Assembly: GCA_964440935.1 (NCBI GenBank)
Contig: CAYTTY010000020.1
Coordinates: 1-59,788 of the forward strand
Length of the DNA stretch: 59,788 nt
Direction of reading: 5' to 3'
Source: WJJR01 sp964440935
Lineage (GTDB): Bacteria > Zixibacteria > MSB-5A5 > WJJR01
Shown here: in pieces, positions 8,584-18,564 of the stretch
How the letters are laid out: every line of letters starts with the position of its first letter
How positions within the stretch are numbered: position 1 is the first letter of the stretch
Made by a program: the position numbers and the translations under genes
Notes under the pieces: generated by a model
Told to the model about the DNA's origin: nothing
Database searches by the model: none
Seen by the model: only the letters and a program-made list of their open reading frames with translations

Positions 8584-9807
8584 ATGCGTACTCTCACTGT
8601 TTCTTTCGTACTCGCGTTACTGTCGACAATTATCGTTTCAATTGGATCTGACGCATGGGCAATCGACGATGACCGTATGCTGATCATCAATGGACTGGCA
8701 GAAACACTGTCGCTGGTCGATCGCGCCGGGGACAGTACGGTCCTGACGGTGCAGACGCTTGGCTTATCGCCGAACGAAATGGAGATTGCGACGGGTGCGC
8801 TATTGCTGACGAATTCGGTATCCGACGATCTTTGGGTGCTTGATTCAGAGTCCTACCAAGTGCTGCGGACGATTGACTTTCCAGAAGGCGAGAACCCCTA
8901 CGATGTCGCCGTGATCGATGATACGATGTGCGTTGTCTCACTCACACTCGCGAATGATATCATGTATGTGAACTACGAGTCCGGGGACACGCTGCAACGT
9001 GTCGACGTCGGAACGAGCCCGCAGGGCTGCTGTGTGCAGAATTCCCGACTATGGGTGGCGAACACCGGGTTCGATTACGGTACGTTTCTCTACGGGCAGG
9101 GGACAGTCAGTGTTTTCAATGCCGCCACGGGCATTCCCATCGCCACCGTCGATGTCGGCACCAATCCGCAGGTCATCGCGGAAGCCGCTGACGGCACCAT
9201 TCATGTGTTGTGCACGGGGAACTACTTCGATCGGTTCGGCATCGTGTACATCATCGATCCGGGCTCGCTGTCGTTGGTGGATTCGTTGACGTTGGGTGGT
9301 TCACCCGGCGATCTGGTGTTCACACCTGACGGTATCGGGTATGTGGCTGCCGGTGGATGGATCGATTCGGGATTTGTGTATCGTTATGACGCTGTTGCGC
9401 GTACCGTTTTGAATGGCGATGCGAATCCGTGGAAAACGGCGCAAGGGGTCATTGGTGTATCGCCGCGTTTGGAGGGCGGTGTGTTTGCCTATTGTTTCGG
9501 TGCCGACTCGGTAATTGGTCACGGTCGGGACGGGACAATTGAAGAGACGTATCAACTGGGGGATGGTCCGCAGCCGGGTGTGCACATCAGCAACCGTCGG
9601 CCGGGCGACTTTGACAATGATGGTGTGATCGATGCGATCGATCTGAACCAGTTGATCAGTTTTTTGTTTTTCAACGGACCGGCCGGGCCACGCCCGAACG
9701 CCGCCGACCTCAACCACGACTGCATCTTTGATGCGGTCGACTTGAATCTGCAGATCATCACTACGTTCTTCAATGCGACCAATGTGTACTGGGGGTGCGG
9801 CGAATGA
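8584..9807 (+). CDS. BtuG-like YncE-type beta-propeller with C-terminal dockerin-like domain
   Basis: 407 residues, with AAGGAG before the ATG and a signal peptide ending DAWA. Residues about 25-345 are propeller repeats of the YncE/YVTN sort (LSLVDRAGDSTVLTV, TLQRVDVGTSPQGCCV, PIATVDVGTNPQVI, SLVDSLTLGGSPGDLVF). Residues about 350-400 hold two calcium-loop segments (DFDNDGVIDAIDLNQL and DLNHDCIFDAVDLNLQI), as in type I dockerins. Bacteroides BtuG is a propeller lipoprotein that binds B12 at the cell surface with BtuB. This protein has the same fold type and genomic place but no lipobox, so it may attach through its dockerin-like tail. It lies 17 bases after the receptor gene. Corrinoid binding is inferred. 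Confidence 0.82.
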   Translation: MRTLTVSFVLALLSTIIVSIGSDAWAIDDDRMLIINGLAETLSLVDRAGDSTVLTVQTLGLSPNEMEIATGALLLTNSVSDDLWVLDSESYQVLRTIDFPEGENPYDVAVIDDTMCVVSLTLANDIMYVNYESGDTLQRVDVGTSPQGCCVQNSRLWVANTGFDYGTFLYGQGTVSVFNAATGIPIATVDVGTNPQVIAEAADGTIHVLCTGNYFDRFGIVYIIDPGSLSLVDSLTLGGSPGDLVFTPDGIGYVAAGGWIDSGFVYRYDAVARTVLNGDANPWKTAQGVIGVSPRLEGGVFAYCFGADSVIGHGRDGTIEETYQLGDGPQPGVHISNRRPGDFDNDGVIDAIDLNQLISFLFFNGPAGPRPNAADLNHDCIFDAVDLNLQIITTFFNATNVYWGCGE

Positions 9808-10208
9808 TCCGCATGCAATTCTGGCCTCTCTTGTTTACACTGTGCTTTCTGCTGGTGTCGTGCGGAGGAGAGGACAACACGTCCTCGGAACACGAACAGC
9901 CAGCTGCTACTAACCGGCCGCCTGGCATTTTGATTGTCAACTACGCCCCGGACTCGTCGGATACCTTTCCGGCACCGAAAGTCGATTCGTTGCTGGCGCT
10001 CGCGTGGCTGCAGATGTACACCAATTCGCGCGGTTTGAACATGGCCACACGGCAATTCCCGTTTGGTGATCTGGTGATCCAGATCGGTCCGCGTCGTGCA
10101 GGCGACGATGGCAATTGGATATATGAGATCAACGGGGAGATGGCCACGGCGGCAGTTTCGGAACGGCGTGTGGCCCGCACCGATACGTTGGGTTTCACGT
10201 TCAAGTAG
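9804..10208 (+). CDS. DUF4430 (transcobalamin-like) lipoprotein
   Basis: 134 residues. The ATG at 9804 overlaps the stop of the propeller gene (ATGA), suggesting coupled translation. The N-terminus is a lipoprotein signal with lipobox LVSC and a Glu/Ser/Pro linker. The remainder (about 45-134) matches the DUF4430 pattern: a helix near LLALAWLQ, a core with GDLVIQIGPRRAGDDGNWIYEINGE split over two strands, and a final strand TLGFTFK. DUF4430 is related to the C-terminal domain of animal transcobalamin and intrinsic factor. Position behind a cobalamin riboswitch supports a corrinoid-binding role at an outer or periplasmic membrane face. The family call rests on motif shape, since the protein is short. 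Confidence 0.75.
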   Translation: MIRMQFWPLLFTLCFLLVSCGGEDNTSSEHEQPAATNRPPGILIVNYAPDSSDTFPAPKVDSLLALAWLQMYTNSRGLNMATRQFPFGDLVIQIGPRRAGDDGNWIYEINGEMATAAVSERRVARTDTLGFTFK

Positions 10209-10264
10209 CACGACAGTAACAGGCTGGCCTTGACGGCGTCGTGGGCGGTGTGGATATTCGCCGC

Positions 10265-10843
10265 ATGGCACTGTTGGTTCAGGGGCAGTTCTGGACAATC
10301 CCGAATATCCTCTCACTCTCGCGCCTGGCGCTGATCCCGGTATGGTGGATCTTGATGTCATCGCCGGATCGAACACTGTGGTGGTGGGGGGGAGCCATTG
10401 TCGTTTATGCGATCCTCTCCGACATTGCCGATGGTCTCCTCGCGCGCCGCTTTGGTATGAGTTCGGAATGGGGGAAGCTGCTCGATCCGGTGGGAGACAA
10501 GATTGCCGCCGGGGTGGCTGCGATCTTCTGTGTCATCCATCGTGATATGCCGCTGATGGCACTGCTGTTGACGGTTGGCCGCGATCTCACGCTCGTTGTC
10601 GCTGGTTGGTATGCCATGAAACGGGATCTGCCGGTGCCGACGTCGTTGGATATCGGTCGATATGCCGCCCTGCTTTGGGGGGTGACCATTCTTTTATACA
10701 CGTTCGACTGGCAGCCCTATGCCGGCTATTTCGTGTGGCCGGCGGTGATGCTGTATATCGCCGCGGGCATCGCCTATGTGGCAAAGCGGCATGCGTTGAT
10801 CACTACCGACTCTCCGAAGGATACGACCTCGATGGACTCGTGA
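10265..10843 (+). CDS. CDP-alcohol phosphatidyltransferase (phosphatidylglycerophosphate synthase-like)
   Basis: 192 residues with the complete family motif DxxDGxxAR-x8-GxxxDxxxD, seen as DIADGLLAR, then GKLLDPVGD (about residues 58-83). Several hydrophobic membrane segments surround it. The enzyme class moves a phosphatidyl group from a CDP-lipid to an alcohol at the inner membrane, and glycerol 3-phosphate is the commonest acceptor, hence a PgsA-like call. A GTG start at 10241 would add eight residues; ATG 10265 starts MALLVQGQFWTIPNILS, typical of the family. The stop overlaps the start of the amidohydrolase gene (TGATG). It is 56 bases after the DUF4430 gene, so cotranscription with the B12 operon is possible. 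Confidence 0.85.
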   Translation: MALLVQGQFWTIPNILSLSRLALIPVWWILMSSPDRTLWWWGGAIVVYAILSDIADGLLARRFGMSSEWGKLLDPVGDKIAAGVAAIFCVIHRDMPLMALLLTVGRDLTLVVAGWYAMKRDLPVPTSLDIGRYAALLWGVTILLYTFDWQPYAGYFVWPAVMLYIAAGIAYVAKRHALITTDSPKDTTSMDS

Positions 10844-11709
10844 TGACAACCGCATCGGACATTGGCGTCATCGATATCCATGTGCACGTGCAACCATGGC
10901 ACTTGATGCATGCGCACAACCTGGCGCTGTTGAAGCGCGGACGCGACAACTGGGACAGACTTGAGGAGTTGATGAACGATCCCGGTGTGCTGTTGCGCTA
11001 TATGGATGATGCGGGGATTGATAAGGTCGGCGTGATCAACTATGTGGCGCCGGAGTTGATGGGGTTTACCTTCGAGTGCAATCAGTTTGCCTATGAGTAT
11101 GTGAACAACCATCGGGACCGCCTGTTTGCGCACGGGTCGATTGATCCGGTGGGATCAACCGATCCGGATGGTGAGATTGCACAGATCCTCGATGAGTGGG
11201 GGATGCGTGCGGTGAAAGTGCATCCACCGCATCAGGGTATGGCGCCGAACGCGTATCTCGAGGGCAACACGATTCTGCCGAAACTGTACGACGCTTGCCA
11301 AACACGTGGCGTGCCGGTTGTGTTCCATACGGGCACGACGATTTTCAAAGGCGCGCGCATCAAATACGGCGATCCGATTCATCTCGATGATGTCGCCTGC
11401 GATTTCCCGGAGCTTAAGATTATCCTCGCACATTCGGGACGTCCGCTCTGGGTCCCGACCGCCAAGTTCCTCGCGCGCCGCCATCCGAATGTCTACTTGG
11501 ATCTTTCCGGCATTCCGCCGCATCGGATTCCCGAATACTTCCCCGATCTGCCACGTTTTGCCGACAAGCTGATGTGGGGGACCGACTGGCCCGGACCAGG
11601 GGTACCGTCGATGGACGGGAATCTCAGAGCATTCGTGAAGCAGGGGTATGATGACGATCTGCGGCGGCGGGTGTTGCGGGAGAATGCGGTGAGGGTGTTT
11701 GGGTTGTAA
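10843..11709 (+). CDS. Amidohydrolase 2 (ACMSD-like) family metal hydrolase
   Basis: 288 residues. The ATG shares its first base with the TGA of the preceding gene. Metal ligands expected of the amidohydrolase barrel are visible: HVHV near the N-terminus (DIHVHVQPWH), VVFHTG and ILAHSGRP in the middle, and GTDWPGPG near the C-terminus. Relatives include aminocarboxymuconate semialdehyde decarboxylase and many predicted hydrolases, so the substrate cannot be named. The tight overlap suggests joint translation with the phosphatidyltransferase, although no pathway link is obvious. Confidence 0.82.
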   Translation: MTTASDIGVIDIHVHVQPWHLMHAHNLALLKRGRDNWDRLEELMNDPGVLLRYMDDAGIDKVGVINYVAPELMGFTFECNQFAYEYVNNHRDRLFAHGSIDPVGSTDPDGEIAQILDEWGMRAVKVHPPHQGMAPNAYLEGNTILPKLYDACQTRGVPVVFHTGTTIFKGARIKYGDPIHLDDVACDFPELKIILAHSGRPLWVPTAKFLARRHPNVYLDLSGIPPHRIPEYFPDLPRFADKLMWGTDWPGPGVPSMDGNLRAFVKQGYDDDLRRRVLRENAVRVFGL

Positions 11710-12019
11710 CTGAGTTTTTCTTTTCTATAATGTAGGTCAGGAGCACCGCGCGTCATGAACGCTCGGAATCGAAGTGACCTATTGATGCGCGGGGCTCCTG
11801 ACATTCGCTACTGATCTGCAAAAACACCGTCTGATCTCACACCTCCTTGTAACTTAGGTCGGCGCTCGGTTCTGCCGACACCTAGTGTGATAGTGAGCTT
11901 GGGTCGGCGGTTGCCACCTCTGGGCATGCCACAACGCGCGCGGCCGTTATCTAAGCATTTAAAAAACAATACGTTACGTTGAAGCCTGGCCGCACCGTGG
12001 CGGCTTGTGGAGATGAACT
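11710..12019. other. Intergenic region with one family D inverted repeat
   Basis: Contains the GTAGGTCAGGAGCACCGCGC inverted repeat (11733-11803). After that lies about 215 bases in which I see no gene, only the leader of the histidine kinase. Confidence 0.6.
11733..11803. repeat. Family D inverted repeat, copy 1
   Basis: Left arm GTAGGTCAGGAGCACCGCGC (11733-11752) and right arm GCGCGGGGCTCCTGAC (11787-11802) pair imperfectly around an unrelated 35-base centre. A copy in the opposite orientation lies at 13739-13809 with a different centre, so only the ends are conserved. Confidence 0.75.
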
Positions 12020-13069
12020 ATGCAGATAAGTCCGTTTGACATGCTACCGCCGGCGCCCCCAAAAGAGTCGGGCCATCTAATCCGGCCGATGCGTCTGGCG
12101 CTGATTATCGCCGGTATCTTCCTGGTCATTGCCTTCCCATACATCCTCGTGTCGGGCCATATCGCACTGGAGTTCTCGCAGAGCATGGCGCATTTGGAGA
12201 GCATCGAGAAGATCAAGGGAACGATTTTCGTGGTGACGACATCGGTGCTGTTGTTTGTGCTCTGTTACATTCTCTTTCGCCGTATTGCCCGTCGGGAACA
12301 GGAACTTGCCCGCTACCGGAGTGCGCTGATCGCCGCGGAGCGTCGGGCGGCCGCCGGGATCTTTGCATCGTCGGTAGCTCATGACATGAACAACGTACTG
12401 ACGATTGTCGATTATGCCACCCACACCTTGAACAAACATGGCGTAATGCAAAACGCGGAGATCATCAGCGACCTGAGGCATGCAAATGGCCAATTAAAGC
12501 GGTTGAGCAGTGTGCTACTGCGAGCCAGCGGCCGGAACCTTCCGGAAGCGATCGCCGACTTCAATCTTGCGGCGGCGGTGCGCGAAACCACTGAGCTGGC
12601 GCGCACACACAAGAAAGTCAAGCACTGCACCGTGACACTCGAAACACCGAACACGCTGCCGTTCTGCGGCGTCCCCATCATGATTCATCAAATGCTGTTG
12701 AATCTGATTATCAATGCGGCCGATGCCGCCGGCCGGAAGGGAACCATTGACGTACGGTTAACCGCCCGAGACGACGAGGCCCTGATTGCCGTGCACGACA
12801 GCGGCCCCGGGATTCCCGAGATACAACGGGATGCCGTTATGGAACCGTTTGTGACCACCAAGGCCGACGGGAGTGGATTGGGCCTGCTGTCGGTCAAGGT
12901 GTGTGCCGAGTCGCACGACGGACAGGTGCAGATTGACACGTCGACCCGTCTGGGCGGAGCGTGTTTCAAGGTGCAACTGAAAAGCAAGCGGCAGATGGTG
13001 AGGGTGCCGGAGCGGGCGAAACGGGAGGAGGCAGTTCCGTCGGTTACACCGGCTGTAGCTGTTGACTAG
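12020..13069 (+). CDS. Membrane sensor histidine kinase (orphan)
   Basis: 349 residues. Two membrane helices (about 25-50 and 68-92) enclose a very short external loop. A charged linker then leads to the H box SVAHDMNNVLT with His121, the N box LLNLIINAADA, and G boxes DSGPGIPE and GSGLGLLSVK. The architecture is that of a HisKA/HATPase_c kinase with almost no sensing domain, so it may sense the membrane or a partner. No response regulator gene is next to it. The C-terminus has a basic then Val/Pro-rich tail of about 25 residues. It is followed by a repeat island and not by a cotranscribed gene. Confidence 0.86.
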   Translation: MQISPFDMLPPAPPKESGHLIRPMRLALIIAGIFLVIAFPYILVSGHIALEFSQSMAHLESIEKIKGTIFVVTTSVLLFVLCYILFRRIARREQELARYRSALIAAERRAAAGIFASSVAHDMNNVLTIVDYATHTLNKHGVMQNAEIISDLRHANGQLKRLSSVLLRASGRNLPEAIADFNLAAAVRETTELARTHKKVKHCTVTLETPNTLPFCGVPIMIHQMLLNLIINAADAAGRKGTIDVRLTARDDEALIAVHDSGPGIPEIQRDAVMEPFVTTKADGSGLGLLSVKVCAESHDGQVQIDTSTRLGGACFKVQLKSKRQMVRVPERAKREEAVPSVTPAVAVD

Positions 13070-13162
13070 CAGGGAGCGGAAACATCCACGATTCGGCGCA
13101 ATCTCCTCGATGTCATCCCGAGTCCGCCTGAGGCGGACTCAGCATGACACGGTTGGGGTTTT

Positions 13163-13333
13163 AGGGTGGTTGTCAGAATAATTGTCCGATTGTGAACGCA
13201 ACGCCAACTGTTATCCCCGTAAAAGCGGGGATCCAGTGTCGTAATTGCTTGTGTACGAAGACAATGGATTCCCGCTTTCGCGGGAATGACAATGTGGGAG
13301 ATTTCATTCGGACAGGAATTCTGACAATCGCTA
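13163..13333. mobile_element. MITE-like repeat, family B, copy 1
   Basis: Outer ends are inverted copies of the TTCTGACAATCGCT unit (13163-13191 reversed, 13308-13333 forward). Inside are two hairpins, CCCCGTAAAAGCGGGG (about 13214-13231) and CCCGCTTTCGCGGG (about 13270-13284), joined by GTGTCGTAATTGCTTGTGTA and GAAGACAATGG. A nearly identical inner segment in the opposite orientation is at 34133-34190, again flanked by the same inverted ends. The inner hairpins resemble the widespread ATTCCC-N8-GGGAAT repeats known as dRS3 in Neisseria. Confidence 0.78.
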
Positions 13334-13373
13334 TCGGCCACAGTCCGAACGCACGTTGACGAGACAATCATTC

Positions 13374-13443
13374 GTAGGGGCGTACTGAGTACGCCCGCAC
13401 CCGAAACGGTTTACGCGAGAGGGGCGCATTCAATACGCCCCTA
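13374..13443. repeat. Family C repeat, copy 1
   Basis: Two palindromes, GGGGCGTACTGAGTACGCCC and GGGGCGCATTCAATACGCCCC, are separated by about 27 bases that include CGAAACGGTTTACGCGAGA. Copy 2 at 40258-40325 has the same layout in reverse orientation. A single palindrome lies at 59522-59543. Confidence 0.75.
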
Positions 13444-13556
13444 CAAATGCGCGTTCTCAGCAATGTAGCGCCTTTTTCAATGCTCCCCACAAGGCCCGTG
13501 GTTCCACGTTCACACGCCCCCGGTTCACGGGCCTAAAGGCCCGTGGCACCCAAATA

Positions 13557-13586
13557 CAAACGGAAAATGCTTCTAACAATCGCTCT
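13557..13586 (+). repeat. TTCTAACAATCGCTCTA end unit preceded by GGCCCGTGGCACC palindrome
   Basis: CAAACGGAAAATGC then TTCTAACAATCGCTCTA, preceded directly by a palindrome around AAAGGCCCGTGGCACCC. The same pairing of palindrome and unit is seen at 34419-34471 and 40147-40216, and inverted at 34068-34114. Confidence 0.7.
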
Positions 13587-13738
13587 AACCCGGAATAGCG
13601 CCGCTACGCGCCTTTGTGTGTCGGATTGGACTATCTGTGTGCACAAGCTGGCGATGCCGCGCGATGGCAGTGTAGAAGACATTGGATCCCCGCGTTCGAG
13701 GGGATGACAGGACTTGGGCCAAGACTCATCGCTGCGTA

Positions 13739-13809
13739 TATCAGGAGCCCCGCGCCGATACGGTTTCGCGAATTAGTGGTTGGTTGGAAGCGCGGTGCTC
13801 CTGACCTAC
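13739..13809. repeat. Family D inverted repeat, copy 2, overlapping the mtnA stop
   Basis: Reading the minus strand, the right end is GTAGGTCAGGAGCACCGCGC and the left end GCGCGGGGCTCCTGA, as in 11733-11803 but inverted. The stop codon of mtnA (TAG, 13806-13808) is part of this conserved end. Confidence 0.75.
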
Positions 13810-14804
13810 GCTGTCCGGCCACCCGGTTCTACGTTCGTGTCCCAGATGATTGCTGTCACCAGGGCGTTGGGTGTGACGTCGAATGCGGGAGAATAGACGT
13901 GTGCGTTGTCCGGGGCGATACGGACGCCCCCGATACCGGTGACTTCGTCGGAGGAGCGTTCTTCGATTGGGATGTCAGCGCCGGTTTTGATGTTCTCGTC
14001 GAATGTTGAACGGGGTGCGGCGACATAAAACGGGACATTGTGATGTGCGGCCAAAACCGCCACATTGTAGGTTCCGATCTTATTGGCCACGTCGCCGTTG
14101 GCGGCGATCCGATCCGCACCGACGACGACAGCGTCGATCTTTCCGGCGGCAAACAGTGACGCGGCGGTGTTGTCTGTGATCAGCGTTGCATCGATGCCCT
14201 CCTGCATCAATTCCCACATGGTCAGACGGGCTCCCTGCAGCACCGGACGTGTCTCATCGGCGTAGACTGTGAGTGTCTTGCCTTGCTGTGAAGCGGTGTA
14301 GATGACGCTCAATGCGGTTCCCATTCCGGCGGTGGCGAGAGCACCGGCATTGCAGTGTGTCAAAACGGTCATGCCGTCGCGCAGCAGTTCGGCGCCGTTG
14401 GCACCGATGCGTTGGCACATGGCGGCGTCTTCTTCGTGAATGCGAATCGCTTCCTGCTCCAGACACTTTCGCATCGTCTCGATTGAATCGGTGGTGTGGT
14501 TATCGACGATTGTGAGCATACGATCGACCGCCCAAGCCAGATTAACGGCGGTCGGGCGAGCGGCTTTCAGGCGTTTGGCCGATGCACGGATCGCGTCGGC
14601 GGTGGCATCACTATCAGCAGCGAGTACCATTCCGTACGCCGCTGTAACACCAATCGCGGGTGCGCCGCGCACGGTCAGATTGCGAATCGCTTCGATCACC
14701 TGATCGACGGTGGTGCAGGTGATATCTTCAACGCGTGTTGGCAGCAAGCGTTGATCGAGTAATGCCAACGTTCCGTTCTCCCAGCGCAGTGTTGTGAAGT
14801 TCAT
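13806..14804 (-). CDS. mtnA: S-methyl-5-thioribose-1-phosphate isomerase
   Basis: 332 residues from the ATG at 14804, which has GGAG about eight bases upstream and begins MNFTTLRWENG; an ATG at 14855 would add 17 residues. Signatures are RGAPAIGVTAAYG near residue 45, the catalytic Cys in LTHCNAGALAT and the Asp in VVGADRIAANGD. The enzyme converts methylthioribose 1-phosphate to methylthioribulose 1-phosphate in methionine salvage. No other salvage gene lies nearby. The last codons and the stop fall at the edge of a dispersed repeat, so the GGRTA tail is probably not ancestral. A GC-rich hairpin separates it from sdhB. Confidence 0.93.
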   Translation of the reverse strand: MNFTTLRWENGTLALLDQRLLPTRVEDITCTTVDQVIEAIRNLTVRGAPAIGVTAAYGMVLAADSDATADAIRASAKRLKAARPTAVNLAWAVDRMLTIVDNHTTDSIETMRKCLEQEAIRIHEEDAAMCQRIGANGAELLRDGMTVLTHCNAGALATAGMGTALSVIYTASQQGKTLTVYADETRPVLQGARLTMWELMQEGIDATLITDNTAASLFAAGKIDAVVVGADRIAANGDVANKIGTYNVAVLAAHHNVPFYVAAPRSTFDENIKTGADIPIEERSSDEVTGIGGVRIAPDNAHVYSPAFDVTPNALVTAIIWDTNVEPGGRTA

Positions 14805-14819
14805 CGTTGATCTCCAAGC

Positions 14820-14852
14820 AACAGGCGGCGCCGACTCACTCGGCACCGCCTG
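14820..14852 (-). terminator. Hairpin downstream of sdhB
   Basis: On the minus strand CAGGCGGTGCCGA pairs with TCGGCGCCGCCTG around GTGAG, a 13-base stem with one wobble. It is followed only by TTGCTT, so it is a weak terminator by T content. It lies between the sdhB stop and the mtnA start. Confidence 0.5.
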
Positions 14853-14893
14853 CATGATAGTCCGTGTCCGGGTAATTCACAAGTCGCCGACTG

Positions 14894-15639
14894 TTACCGT
14901 TTTCCGGTGGCTGCCTTCCGGAAGTCCTTGTTCATTTCGGCAATAAAACGGCAGCTAATCTCTTTCGGGCACGCGGCCTCGCACTCGTAGGTATTGGTGC
15001 AATTGCCGAATGCCTCTTGATCCATCGCCACGACCATATTCTTGACACGTTCGTAGCGTTCGGGCTGGCCCTGCGGCAGGTGCGCCAATTGCCCGACCTT
15101 GGCGGATACAAACAGCATCGCCGACGCATTCTTGCAGGCCGCCACACAGGCGCCACAGCCGATACAGGCGGCGGCATCCATGGCGATGTCGGCCTCCCGC
15201 TTGGGGATCGGGACTGCATTGGCATCAGGCGCGCCACCGGCATTGACCGAGACATAGCCACCGGCCTGGATAATGCGATCGAAAGCGGTGCGGTCGACAA
15301 TCAGGTCGCGCAAGACGGGGAACGCTTTGGCACGCCACGGTTCGATCCAGACATCGTCACCGTCCTTGAACTTGCGCATGTGAAGCTGACAGACGGTGAT
15401 GGCGTCATCGGGACCGTGGGCGATGCCGTTGATCATTAACGAACACATGCCGCAAATGCCTTCGCGGCAATCGTGGTCGAAGGCAATCGGCTCGCCGCCG
15501 TCGAGAAGAATCTGTTCGTTGACGACATCGAGCATTTCCAGAAACGACATATCCGGACTGATGTCCTTCGCGTCGATGGTTACGAACCCGCCACGGTCGT
15601 CCTGGTTCTTCTGGCGCCAGATGTGTAATGTGAGATTCA

Positions 15640-15640
<1 letters not shown>
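14894..15640 (-). CDS. sdhB: Succinate dehydrogenase/fumarate reductase iron-sulfur subunit
   Basis: 248 residues. The [2Fe-2S] ligands are in CREGICGMC plus the Cys of ITVCQLH, the [4Fe-4S] ligands in CIGCGACVAAC, and the third cluster's in CTNTYECEAACPKE. It passes electrons from the flavoprotein to the membrane cytochrome. Its ATG overlaps the sdhA stop by one base (TAATG). Third gene of sdhCAB. Sequence style is that of the Bacteroidetes/epsilon-type enzyme and not the four-subunit proteobacterial one. Confidence 0.95.
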
Positions 15641-17553
<1,913 letters not shown>

Positions 17554-17555
17554 GA

Positions 17556-18233
17556 TCACATCCCTCCGCCCGGTAGGCCAACCCATCCCAGTAGAATCGA
17601 TATGGGAATGGAGATGTTTCCGATAACAATGAACGCCGCGATAACAAATGCCAATCGCTCGTAGAATGGCTGAGTACGCGGGGTGTTCCAGCCAATGGTC
17701 TGGAAGAGACTGGCGATGCCGTGACTCAGGTGATAGCCGAGCAACAGCATGGCGACGATATAGGCGATGGAGATGAACACGTTTTGGAATCCCATTATCA
17801 CCATTGAATACACGTCAAATCGCCCATGCGCGTCGACCAGGTTTTGATATTGAGGATTGGTCACACGAAAGGTGAAGTGCATGAGATGATAAAGGACGAA
17901 TGCCAGCGTCATCAATCCGGTCACAACCATCGTCCGTGAGGATAACGTCGCCTTGATCGGTGTCTTTTTCGCGTAGGCGACCGGGCGCGCCTGGCGATTC
18001 AGCAGTGCCAGTCGGATGGTGAAGATGACGTGCACCAGGAAGACAGCCAGCAGGCCGATACGGACGGCCCAGAGGAGTGCCGGGATGGCGCGGAGCTTCT
18101 CTCCGTATTCATTGAGCGCATCCGGTCCCAAGTAGACTTGCAGGTTGCCAATCAGGTGTCCGATGACGAACAGAAGCAGTAGGCCACCGGTGATGGCGAC
18201 AATGACTTTGATACCGATCGACGAATTCCACAT
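17556..18233 (-). CDS. sdhC: Succinate dehydrogenase cytochrome b subunit (b558 type)
   Basis: 225 residues from ATG 18233, which has GTGGAG at good spacing and gives the family-typical start MWNSSIGIKVIVAITG. An ATG at 18350 would add 39 low-complexity residues. Five hydrophobic helices are visible, with His residues in FVIGHLIG, FLVHVIF, YHLMHFTF and LLLGYHLSHG suited to binding two hemes. This is the single-subunit membrane anchor of type B enzymes. First gene of sdhCAB. Confidence 0.9.
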   Translation of the reverse strand: MWNSSIGIKVIVAITGGLLLLFVIGHLIGNLQVYLGPDALNEYGEKLRAIPALLWAVRIGLLAVFLVHVIFTIRLALLNRQARPVAYAKKTPIKATLSSRTMVVTGLMTLAFVLYHLMHFTFRVTNPQYQNLVDAHGRFDVYSMVIMGFQNVFISIAYIVAMLLLGYHLSHGIASLFQTIGWNTPRTQPFYERLAFVIAAFIVIGNISIPISILLGWVGLPGGGM

Positions 18234-18503
18234 ACGCTGCACTCCACGGTTTGGCGCTGTCTGGGCGCCACCCGATTGCGTCGTAGGTTTCAGGTGTGGT
18301 GAAGCGGGGTTGGGTTTCGTGTTGGTTAAAGTGGTCAGTGTTGATCCCATTGCCTTATGTCCGCCCGTCTCAAAGACTACGACATTACACGACCATTCAA
18401 GGGCTTACAAGGTTTTTTGTCGGGATTGTGACAGAATCTGGCGGTCATCGTTCTGGTGACCGGGTGGCGAAGGGGGGATGGTGAAGAAATGCTGATAAAG
18501 ACA

Positions 18504-18537
18504 AAGGCGCCGACGGTGGTGTGCCGGTCGGCGCCTT
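18504..18537 (-). terminator. Rho-independent terminator after the RHH gene
   Basis: An 11-base perfect stem, AAGGCGCCGAC / GTCGGCGCCTT, around a 12-base loop. On the minus strand it is followed by TTTGTCTTT. It lies about 28 bases beyond the stop of the RHH gene. Confidence 0.65.
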
Positions 18538-18564
18538 AAGACGGTGTCGCGCCAGATGTCCGTA

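Larger units (their letters stand above)
13070..13805. other. Repeat island without genes
   Basis: The whole 736-base gap is made of repeats. In order they are a GAGTCCGCCTGAGGCGGACTC hairpin type (about 13119-13150), the family B composite (13163-13333), and a family C pair of GGGCGTA palindromes (13374-13443). Next come a GGCCCGTGGCACC palindrome running into a TTCTAACAATCGCTCTA unit (about 13490-13586), a CCCCGCGTTCGAGGGGATGAC palindrome (about 13685-13709), and family D copy 2 (13739-13809). I see no open frame with protein character. Confidence 0.75.
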
